Positions 1 to 9,471 of a DNA stretch of 41,153 bases are shown here, piece by piece. The DNA is taken from positions 3,851,632-3,892,784 of the forward strand of contig FN649729.1 of the NCBI GenBank assembly GCA_000310025.1, written 5' to 3'. The translations under genes and the position numbers were made by a program. This DNA is from Ectocarpus siliculosus. Taxonomy: Eukaryota > Sar > Phaeophyceae > Ectocarpales > Ectocarpaceae. The notes under the pieces are model-generated. The model saw only the letters and a program-made list of their open reading frames with translations. It did no database searches and was not told the origin of the DNA. Every line of letters begins with the position of its first letter. Positions within the stretch are counted from its first letter, which is position 1.

Positions 1-623
1 GAGAGGGGGGGGGGGGGGGGGTCGATCTGGGAAGTGATGTGTGCCGAGGGGCGGGTAGATGGGTTGCTGCCGTTACGATCCTAGAAGGCACGATGGGTGT
101 CGAATAACGCGCCACGGACATTTTCACACGTTGTGCGCGGGAAACTGCGTTACGAATGCCCTTTGTTTCGAACGTTTCTGTGTTTCCATCCTGATGTCAA
201 TCCTTGATGTTCATTCATCATCTACGAGAATGACGACGGGTCGCCACGCTAACTCATTGAATGCCGCGGGCTCCGCTTTGCCCCAACGCGATCACTGATC
301 GATCGATTAAGTTAACTTTTTGCCGCGCCTATTGTTCTCGTTTGTTGCGATGGCTCGTTTGCTGCATCGCAGCTGCAAAATACCAACGTCCCGCCCGTGG
401 GTGTGGCGCGTGTTACCAGTCTGCCATGCTTTCTCATTGACTATTCATCGTTCATTGTGGCCAGCACTACACAGCACGCTGTTTCCTTGTGCGACACAGA
501 CAGCTGTCTCTGAGCGAGGTTCGTGTGTGCTACACTTTGTGGTTCCGGCATTGCAGTTTGTAGTATCGCCATGGTCATGCATTTGTTTTTCGTATGTTCG
601 GGGTGGTTGTTTGTATTTCGCAG
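1..623. other. Window edge and probable intron upstream of the dehydrogenase exon
   Basis: The window opens with a run of about 20 G. No exon encoding the expected Rossmann-fold glycine motif of the downstream dehydrogenase is visible here, so most of this stretch is read as intron. It ends in a T-rich tract and a CAG acceptor at 621-623. Confidence 0.5.
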
Positions 624-1954
624 GTGGGCGAGGTCATCGCCAAGTCTGACTACATACTGGTGGCGGCAGCGTTGACGCCCGAGACCACAGGCATGGTTGG
701 AGCCGCGGAGCTCGCAAGGGTGAGTATCCTAGCTACAATTGGTGTTTCGTCGGTGGAGGCCAGACCAGCACACATGCGAAAAACGAATTTTCTGTCTGGA
801 TCACTGCTAGGCAACTCATTGGAGACCGACCGAGTTTGCCGTTTCAAAACGGTCTCGGTCGACGGTGCCCGCTACGGGTGCATCCGCTTAGCTTGTGCAG
901 GCAAAACCCGTACGCATGCAAGCTCTGCCAGCACCTCTTTGTTCTTGCTGTGGTGTAGCACTTCAGTTTTCTCTCTGTGTCGTTCGATTTTACGTGTCAT
1001 TGCCCATAGCTCACAGGCTCAATCCGTTATTGCTTGGTGGGTTAGGGTCCAGGGTTAGGGTCAGGGTCAGGGCTTACCGTTTTTTTAGGCTGCAGTAACC
1101 CCCTTGTGATCCTCGCACCAGACTGACTGGTCCATACACCGTGGCAGACATCAGCATAGATCCTTCACGTGCAGAAAAAACTCGCGATGATGCTCAACCG
1201 ATTGCATTATCTCAACCGTGCAGTGAGCCTTTCTCTCTCATCCCACTCTTTCTCTCTCTGCAGGCGAGACCCCACGCCGTGATCATCAACATAGGCCGTG
1301 GACCTCTCGTCGACGAGGAGGCGATGACACAAATGCTGCGGGATGGACGACTGAGGTGTGTTTGTGTGAGAGAGAGAGCCAGAATTGAGACAGGGGGAAC
1401 AGAGAGAGAAGAGAGAGTAGCCAATGTAGTCGATCAATACAGAGGCGAGAACAATGAGAATTTTTGTTTGGCTCACATTGTTTTTCACATTGCCATCGAC
1501 TACGCGACCTCTATTTGGATGATTCAGACAAATTGTCCGACAGCACAAACTGTGGGGTGAGGCACCGGGTGTTCCTATTTTCCGAGTACAATGCGGGGAT
1601 AGCTTCCAGCTCAGCCGACTGATTTTATTTTCTTACTCCTGGCCCACCTTTGCCCTGATCTGATTACTCCGCATACCGTTTTCCCTTCGTCCATTTTTTG
1701 TTGCGTGTTTTTTGGCACTGGTCCACACGAAAAAAAAATCAAGGGGTGCTTCTTTGGACGTGTTCTGCAAAGAGCCCCTGCCCGCGGAGAGCGATCTGTG
1801 GGGCTTGGAGAACGTGCTGCTGTCGCCTCACAACGCCGACCTGACGGCGCACTTCTTGAACGACAGCGTCCGTTTGTTTGCCGACAACGTGGGCAACTTT
1901 GTCAAGGGCGACGAGGTGTCGATCCACCTTGTGGATAAGAGAGCGGGATATTGA
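624..1954 (+). CDS. D-isomer-specific 2-hydroxyacid dehydrogenase, 3' exons (partial)
   Basis: NAD(P)-dependent dehydrogenases of this family reduce 2-keto acids such as glyoxylate, hydroxypyruvate or phosphohydroxypyruvate to D-2-hydroxy acids. Three exons splice in frame: 624-719, 1264-1355 and 1744-1954 (stop TGA 1952-1954). Exon 1 gives the LTPETTGMVG stretch (family LTPET/TRGLIG). Exon 2 gives IINIGRGPLVDEEAM, which carries the catalytic Arg of the GRG motif. Exon 3 gives LDVFCKEPLP with the catalytic Glu and LSPHNAD with the catalytic His. Phases fit: exon 2 ends in AG and exon 3 starts with G, restoring Arg. The last intron ends in AAG rather than the preferred CAG/TAG. The N-terminal catalytic half and most of the Rossmann domain lie left of the window. 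Substrate cannot be decided from this C-terminal part. The family call is firm, the exact enzyme is not. Confidence 0.85.
1028..1076 (+). repeat. Telomere-like degenerate GGGTTAGGGT tract in an intron
   Basis: GGTTAGGGTCCAGGGTTAGG followed by GGTCAGGG variants lies inside the first dehydrogenase intron. It is short and degenerate, so it is read as an interstitial telomere-like repeat and not a chromosome end. Confidence 0.5.
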
Positions 1955-4159
1955 CCTGCAACGTTGTCAAGTTTGTCCAAAGGGGGCGAGAGCAGACAGC
2001 AAGAGGGCAGACATTTTTACTATAATGATGTAGTCAAATTGGTTGGTTGGGTTGTTACTTCAGCGTTGGCTGCTTGGTTTGGTCTGGCTGGATGGTTTTG
2101 TCTACAATGTTGGTATTCCCTGTCATGACGTGCTTCGTAGTGCTTTGAGAGTCCGATGCTGTGCAAAAACCGGGGCCTGATGTGATTGATTTTGTTTCGC
2201 TTCGTGTTGTCGTGCGTTTGGTAGACGTCAGCAGGATTAGTCTCTGGTTTTCTTTGATTGGTTCGTGCAACAATGAGATTGTTTTTGTGGTATTGGAGGT
2301 GGCCAAGTCACATAAGGCTATCAGTCGGAAGTTGAACTTGGAAGATGACCCGAAAAAGTTCGATTTTTCATTTCGTGTGAACGTTGCATCTACGCGGTCG
2401 ATGCACGTCACATTGGCCGGCGTCCAATTGCATTTGTGGTATGTTTCACCAGCCTGACGCACTGCCCCAACCAATGCCACGAAACAAGGGCTGCCGTGAT
2501 CCCAGTATCTTGTGTTCGTCCGCCTACAGTAGGACATCGGATATTGTCCCAAAGCTACAGTAATATCCATGAAACGGATTCCTTGTCTTTTTTTTCAACG
2601 GAAGATTGTTTTTCTTGCTCTTCTCCCCCTGCGCACAGGAGCAGCGTTGTGCATCATGACAATCCGCCACCAACAAAACAGAGGGTGCCTATCATTTAGC
2701 TGCTGCGCACTAGCAGGAACTTGACTTACAAGAACTACAAAGACCTGCTGGTACGGAGCAAAATTTTGTTATTCTGTGCAAGACGGTGGAAGAGACGGTT
2801 TTTAAAGACGGTGGAAGAGACGTTTTTTACCGTGCGGTGGCGCAGGGTGACATGCGAGAGACACATCACCCCGGAATTAGAGCCAGACAGATGAGAAAGT
2901 CGGGCCTTTATCAACTGCTTTCTGCCGAAGAATGTTCTATCCGCCATGGCCATGGGCGAACCTCGGCATCAGCAGTAGCAGTACTGTAGAATGTTCATGA
3001 GTGAAGATAAGATATCCGAGGTGGAGTCCAGATCCGTTCGCAGATCGGGTGCTGCGAGTGCGTGACACACACTTGTGTGTGTGACCTCAGCTTGTCAGTT
3101 GCTGCTGTGCCGTGCCGTATCGTGGCGCAAGCACAGAGACTAGGCATGTACGTCAGGTTTCGATCCCTTAGATTGTATTGCATATCCATGCTCGTGCGTT
3201 CAAACGTGACGACACACCCGAACTCTGAACTCTGACCGAACGCGAGAGGGCAAAGCGACGTCGCGACAATTTGACAATTTCAAACTTTTTATTCCGCCGC
3301 ATCTCTCTCCCAACCTCCAACAACATCTATCTTCGCTTCTTTCTTCGTGTTCCGTGCCTGTTTGCAGGTCACCTCTCTCTGCCTACGACATGATAAAGGC
3401 CGGGGTGCTGCACCAGCAGTGACGGCCTCCGGAGAAACATCTTCCCTACCCGTGATGTAAGAAGGGAAGTGCCGCCTTTGTAGCAGCGAAGTGATGGGTG
3501 GCATGGCGGTTGTGTGGCAAGTGGATCAAGCTTTCAAGCTGAGAGACCATCACCAAACACACATCAAAAAGAAATCGTGAAATACAGGTAGCTTCCGCTC
3601 ACGCGATGCATTCATTGCTTCAGTAATAATGTACCTTAGACTCTATTTTATGGATACAGGTGGATTTGTTTTCTCTTCCACGTCCCGAAAAATGCCTAAA
3701 ATATTTTTTCCTCGCCAACATATGGACCGGGGCTTGGGGGTTGAGGTCCCCCTCCTGGCCTTCAATCCTACTGAGGAATACCAGACGCCTCCTTAGGTAG
3801 GAAAACCAGGCTGACCTATATCAAGCTGGTCTCCCAAGCTTGGATATAAAACCCTCCCACCAGCAGTGGCGGTGTGTATTCAACAGCGCAGATTTAACGG
3901 AGGCTTTTGAACGGCGTGAGTGATTGACGAAGATACTCCGCTCCGTGCATCTCACTCGGAGGGCAAAAAATCTGTAGCGCGGACAATCACACAGCAAAAG
4001 CAGTACTGTATGTAGATGGGACTAACGCAGACACACACCCCAACCTTTCGTGTTACAAGGGAACACCATCACAAAGATTTCTCTCACGTTCTCAAGTTCA
4101 TGTTCTGATGCGAGCGAAGGTCTCACATGTCCAACCTACCGTCCGAATTCGCCACTCAC
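1955..4159. other. Intergenic region with no supported gene
   Basis: Immediately after the dehydrogenase stop this should be its 3' UTR. A minus-strand open frame of about 170 codons (2055-2570) lacks recognisable motifs. A 25-bp direct duplication of an AAGACGGTGGAAGAGACG unit occurs at about 2780 and 2806. Around 3720-3860 there are short hairpin-capable stretches and a TATAAAA, but no RNA family is recognised. Confidence 0.4.
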
Positions 4160-4750
4160 TCAACCTTCAACTACCCGCACCCCACCCACTACCCACAACC
4201 ATCCGAACTCGTTACTGTTCCGCCGACCATGCTCCCTTGAAGAGTGCGGGCTTTGTGGCTCAACGCGTAGTTGAGAGAGCGGACTAGGTAGCAGCGGCAT
4301 TATCCTGCACTCGGCACCACAGCTTGGGGGTGTAGGAAATGTTAGCTCCTGCGCTCCGTCTCGAAGACAGCCACGTACATACGAGCAGGATAAAAAGGGG
4401 CGCGTCGGCGCGTCATCCATCGGCTGCCGAACCGTTGTTGATTGTATCGCATTCCTACCGACCACTCGATCGCCAACTGCCAACCGCCGACCGCGGTATG
4501 TACAATACACATACGGGCACGATAAACCTGTGTAGTCAAACAGAAAAGTAAACTCACCGCCGTCGGCCTTCTTCACTCCCACCACATGCGTGCGTCTGCT
4601 GGCGCTGCTTGATGCTGCGGCGCTATATGTCTCCTCGGGTCGTGGAGCGTAGGAGCGGAGGTCCCAGATGGGGCAACCCTTCGGTGTACATGGTGACAGT
4701 CCCCATGATAGGAAGAATAGGGTCTGCCCACATCGTTGATCGATGAATAT
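4160..4750 (-). CDS. Possible coding stretch, hypothetical
   Basis: On the minus strand a frame stays open from just after a TAA near 4750 down to 4160, about 195 codons. Its first part reads like coding sequence (CPIWDLRSYAPRPEETYS, then an Ala/Ser-rich run, then HVVGVKKADGG). A good 5' splice site (GCG|GTGAGTTT) follows KKADGG near 4556, and an acceptor-like tract (GAGTGCAG) lies near 4306. The real product may therefore be an exon of about 150-190 nt and not the whole open frame. No domain is recognised and no start codon can be assigned. This could also be chance. Confidence 0.25.
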   Translation of the reverse strand: MFIDQRCGQTLFFLSWGLSPCTPKGCPIWDLRSYAPRPEETYSAAASSSASRRTHVVGVKKADGGEFTFLFDYTGLSCPYVYCTYRGRRLAVGDRVVGRNAIQSTTVRQPMDDAPTRPFLSCSYVRGCLRDGAQELTFPTPPSCGAECRIMPLLPSPLSQLRVEPQSPHSSREHGRRNSNEFGWLWVVGGVRVVEG

Positions 4751-4759
4751 GCGTTACCA

Positions 4760-5649
4760 ACGCGGGGTTTACCCATCATCAGTGTGCCCAGCTTGCAATG
4801 TGCACCGGAGAGCTCCGCAGAATCGGAAATTAATGTTATCGGGAGGAGTTTCTTAGGAAAGATGTGCTGCGCAGTCAAGCGTCGATAGAGGGGCGGAGGA
4901 GCGTTGAGACAACAGGAAAAAAGTCCGGGAAAAAAAAACAAGAAATGGAGCCATTTCAGATCAAAAACAAACTGTAAGAAGAATGCAGCATGCATTCACT
5001 CGAAAAGGAACATAGAATGTGTGTCGTCCTTGTGCAGAACGCATGCAAATGCATTTTTGCCTAAAGCGAGAAAATGATTAAACGAAGTATCGTGTGTATA
5101 TTGTATGATCATAGGTCATTCGCTCTTGAGAGCAGGGTAGGGGGTGTGTACTCACTCATCATATAGTCGTGCATCGTAGCCGTTAGACCATTTGGCCTCG
5201 CATCCCTACAAAGCCGGGACGGAGCACGCCGTGTTCTCAACGGACCAGCCTCTCACATCACCAAGCGCGAAGCGCCGTGAGGCGTTCGGTGAGTCGCATG
5301 CAGAAGGGTGCGCTGCATCCTGCTAGGGTGTTCGGCATCCTGTGCTTATTGTACTCCTTGCGTACAGATGACAGCTGCGTATGACTTTATTATTTCCTGG
5401 CGCTTTCACTTCCAAGACAGTTGCAAGCGCTGCTGTGTAACTGCCTCTATGGTGCTTGATTGACCAATTTAACACAACGTGGTGCGAATATCCCCCCTGC
5501 GCGGAGTGAGGGTTCTCGACCCCGCACAACATATTAATCTACTCGACCACCATTTATGGTTGCCGAAAAATACAACAAAGGCGAAAAAAACAACAAAAAG
5601 AGCTGGGGGGGATGAAGAAAAGCTTACACTATTAGAATGAAAAAAGAAA
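4760..5649. other. Intergenic region, nothing recognised
   Basis: No supported gene. On the minus strand at about 5160-5205 there is a sequence like the 5' half of a tRNA (A-box-like TGGTCTAACGG), but no T arm or matching 3' acceptor strand follows. Confidence 0.4.
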
Positions 5650-5721
5650 CTCCCTCGCCGGGAATTGAACCCGGGTCTCATCGGTGAGAGCGATATATCC
5701 TAACCATTGGACTACGAAGGA
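5650..5721 (-). tRNA. tRNA-Glu (anticodon CUC), copy 1
   Basis: A complete 72-nt cloverleaf reads on the minus strand. The acceptor stem TCCTTCG/CGAGGGA has one G-U pair. The D arm is GTCC/GGAT, the anticodon arm is TATCG-CTCTCAC-CGATG with anticodon CUC, the variable loop is four bases, and the T arm is CCGGG-TTCAATT-CCCGG with a canonical B box. There is no intron and CCA is not encoded, as expected for a nuclear tRNA gene. A T-rich Pol III terminator (run of six T) follows within about 5 bases downstream. It is identical to the gene at 19823-19894. Confidence 0.95.
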
Positions 5722-6551
5722 ATTGCTCGACAGAAGCGCTGTGAACTCGGCACATACATACATTGGACTTCGTACTTACCAGTGCTTTGCCATCGACAGA
5801 CCATCACTCACCCATCGCCCATAAGTATAATGTACCTCACTCAACGCATTGGTCCATGCACCGTAAGGATGGGGGTCTGGCACGGATCGGCGTCTTGGCA
5901 CATCGGCGCGAAAGAAACGTTGCCTTTATTTTCAGACTAACGAACATGCCTGGTTGCCATCCTTGCACACAACGCATATAGATACAATTGTTCAAGCCAA
6001 GAGCGAGAAAAATATGAACGAAGCGAAACGTCCTGTACAGTATTGCAGATCTTATTATGCGCATGAGAGCAGCAAAAATGTTTTGCACCCAAAGGGACGC
6101 ATGCAAGCTATGCACCCACACCTTTTCTACCGACGGAACCACCAAGATCGACCTAGGTCTTCTCCAAGGCCCACCAACGTACCAACTACCCACGTCAGGA
6201 CCAACCTAGCACCTATCCAAGCCAATACCAACATAGGTTTATCGCATCAACACCAACCTAGCATCTATCCGAGGAATTGTACCAACCCAGAGATCTTCCC
6301 ATCAACACCAACCTAGCGCCATTGCCGGCACACCAACAACCTAGAACTGAGTGAGCCACCCAGCGCCAACCTACCATCTATTGGGCGGGTTTGGGGTTAG
6401 GGTTAGAGTTAGCGTCAGGGATTTCAGCCGGTTTCAGGCCTGTGCCAAAGCAGAAAATCAATCTAATAATGTTTAGATATACCCTCGAATTGCTTTGTTT
6501 TAATGTAAACAAATCAACTACATGTAGTAGGTGCTGGTTGAAGGGACAGAG
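5722..6551. other. Intergenic region with degenerate ACCAACCTAG repeats
   Basis: No gene is supported. From about 6140 to 6375 the motif ACCAACCTAG or close variants recurs roughly nine times. It is followed by a telomere-like GGGGTTAGGGTTAGAGTTAG at 6393-6412. Confidence 0.45.
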
Positions 6552-6556
6552 GACAC

Positions 6557-7043
6557 TGTTGGGTGGCTTGGTGCGCCCGGCGCAGTTGTAGACGGCAAAA
6601 ATAAAAGAACCGCGCGGCGAGTTTGCCGGCAACGATAAAATACAGTAAACTGCCCACGGGTGTGGTAACCCGCCGCATCTATGATGTTCCGGAGCGTGAT
6701 AGCTCTGATGTGTTGACGCTGGTGCTGTGATAGCTGTTGTGATGGCGTGATAGCCTAGAGGCGTGAAAGCCTGGCAGCGTGATAGCTGGTGGATAGGTAG
6801 TATGGGCACGGGCGTGATAGCCCAGGGCGTGATAGCCGGGAAAAAAGGAAGATGAATTAATCAAGGGCACGTGGCCAACACCGTTGCAGACACGCATACC
6901 CAGAAAACAAGAATATGTGGCAAAGATGGTACCACCATTCCCCCAATTTATTACAACTGCGGAACCCCCAAAATTCCCCGCTCCATCTTCTAGGAACATT
7001 CCTCGGTTGCAATAATCTGTCAATGCTGTGAGTACATCCAACA
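6557..7043 (-). repeat. Element 1 left LTR (3' LTR in element sense)
   Basis: The 487-bp LTR has TGTTGG...CCAACA ends. It holds about seven copies of the motif GCGTGATAGC (6690-6840, one variant GCGTGAAAGC), which look like a small enhancer-type array. The polypurine tract lies directly outside at 7044-7053. Confidence 0.93.
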
Positions 7044-7053
7044 GCCCCCCTGC

Positions 7054-9471
7054 TCGCTGCATTGTCAAGATTATTCCCGAACTTGCTTATATTATGCATC
7101 ACACGAAACCCATCCCAAAAACTCCAGAAATCAATGTCATTGTGCAACAGTCGTTTCTCCTCCCATTCTCTTGCAACAACCATAAACCATTAAACCAGAG
7201 AGACTAGTTCGAACTTCCATTGGTCGCAAACGAACCAGAAACACCTTCTACCAGAATCTCCATCGGTCTCCATTGTATCCAGAATCTCCAAAGATCAAAA
7301 CATTCACTAAAAACCATTAAACCAGAAACACTTGATTGGAATTCCCATCGGTTCCAAACCATTAAACCAGGAACACCACCAACACTTTCCATCGGTCGCT
7401 CATGAATTTCAAATTCCCAATATCAAATCATCCAAAACTCAAATCGTGGAAAGAACCGCAATGGGTTATATCAGGAACAAATTAAAACAAACACAAATGA
7501 AAACACATCCAACACCGTCCGGGACAAATCACTTTCCGAGGATACTTCAAATCCACAAGTAGCACAAGAATCATGATTGCACAAAAATGCTCGACTCCAC
7601 AATACCTCATCCTCATAACAACACGAAGACCATCAATACAAAAAAACCCTTTCGAGTATTTTCCATCGGCCAATCTTGAATTCAATGTCCAACAAACACG
7701 ATGAAATTACAAACCAGAATACCTCAGCAACATGGGAGCAACACCAAACCTGCCTCAGAAACAAAATCTCCTTGAAACATGTGACATCGCTACGTGCCCT
7801 GCCTGCGTGGTTGACAGCGAGAGGTACATTGGAGTCATGGAATGCTACAAAGATAGGCCCCCCTTCTTTTTTCATTATTTTTCCTCAAACACAAACCTTC
7901 GTTCAGTTTCCTACAATACCTTTTATTTTCTTCCTGCATACCCTACCCATGCATGTCTGGCTGCGGCCCCCCTTCTCCGAACACCAGACGTGAAGGGATC
8001 AACCCTCTACTTGATAAACGCATCTTGTGACATTTGGGTACTGGAAACAACCCCAAAATCGCAACCTGCATTGTCAAATCCCGAACTCTGCAAATCGAAC
8101 ATCGAAAACAGACGAAACATTCCATTCTTCGTAACATTGCTGTAGTTAATTGTCATGACACACCAATTCCCCCCCCAATGACAATTGACAACAGCATCGA
8201 AGACATAGCATTTTATATAAATAGAGGGGTTACCCCTGGCCGATGGTACATGGAGAGGCGCGCCAAACACACAGGGGACAACAACAACGTAGATAGAGCC
8301 TTCTACCTAAAAAAATGCCACACGCAGAAGGAAAAAACAAAAACAACAAGCACAACCAAAGTAGCGGCCTTCGCGACATGGCCGCAAGGATTCAAACCAA
8401 TAACCCTATTCCATCATCATGATCCTTTCTGAACAGTTTCAACGCAGCCTTCATGCCGTCAAATATTCTTGCAGGTGCAATTTCAATCGCAAAACCAAAT
8501 CCGAAAGAACGCCGAAACAAGCCAAAACCAAAAACCAAACAAAAAAACAATTCCGGATCCACAAACCCGCATACATCTGTCACTAAACCGCCGTTGCCCG
8601 TGGTTTCCATCCCCGCTGGGCGATGCATCCTTCTCTGGAAATTATCTCAAACCGTCAACAGCACAGAACCATTCTCAGACAAATACCAAACAAGCGGCAG
8701 CGCTGCATCAGAAAAACATCGGAATGGGGACGGACAATTCTGAGGAAAACAGCTTCAAAGAGTAGGCACAAAAACTCAAACGAAACAATGTTACAATTTC
8801 TTGGACGACAGAAACGAGTATTCGGAAAGCACATAGGCCCTAACAATCACTCCTGCCAACTCCTTGCTCCAGTATAGTCGTTGAGCACCAAACTAAACAG
8901 TGCGCACACGCAAATCGGTGCCGCCGTTGCTGTCCACGAAACGGATAGAAAACTAAACAAACATATAGACAGCCCCCCCTGCTGTCACATCCCGAAACAT
9001 ACCCCTTACATTTCCAGAGTTCATGCAAGAACACTCCGCGAATATCAAAATGCCAACTAACAAACATGTAGACAGCCCCCCTGCAAAGGTAGCTGTTCAT
9101 ATGGGGAAACAAAAACAAATCGATTGCTGTTCATGCCCTCTAGAATCATGGTCACACATGACATCCCCCCCCCCATGATTCTGGATGTACATAAAAACAG
9201 CAACAAACAAAGAAGAAAAAACCAGTGCAAAAGTAAAACGCGCTGCCAGAAAGAAAGGCAAAAAAAACTAAACTAAACACGAAACCCACATTGTTAGATC
9301 AGACTCGATGTCGTCGCGCGATGCAAGGCGCGTCACGAGCCCAAACGGAGTGCCCCGCTCGGAGGGGCGACCCCCAGCAGGTTGTTCTTGATCTCCCACA
9401 TGCACCCCTCCCAAACATCCTGTTCTCCACCGCCCTCCATCTCGTCGCTCCCCAGCTCGCCTTCCCCCAGC
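7054..9471. other. Element 1 non-coding internal region
   Basis: This A/C-rich 2.4 kb on the plus strand has no pol motifs. It contains degenerate short repeats (AAACCATTAAACCAG and CCATCGGT at 7180-7400). Two copies of AACAAACATRTAGACAGCCC followed by CCCTG lie near 8957 and 9060, and on the minus strand they repeat the polypurine-tract motif found at the LTR boundary. Confidence 0.6.

Noticed and set aside
2055-2570. About 170-codon minus-strand frame downstream of the dehydrogenase
   Set aside because: No motif and no sign of splice-site context; it lies in the expected 3' flank of the plus-strand gene.
5160-5205. Minus-strand sequence resembling the 5' half of a tRNA (GGCC...TGGTCTAACGGC)
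   Set aside because: The anticodon stem does not pair, and no T arm or complementary acceptor strand follows within a plausible distance.
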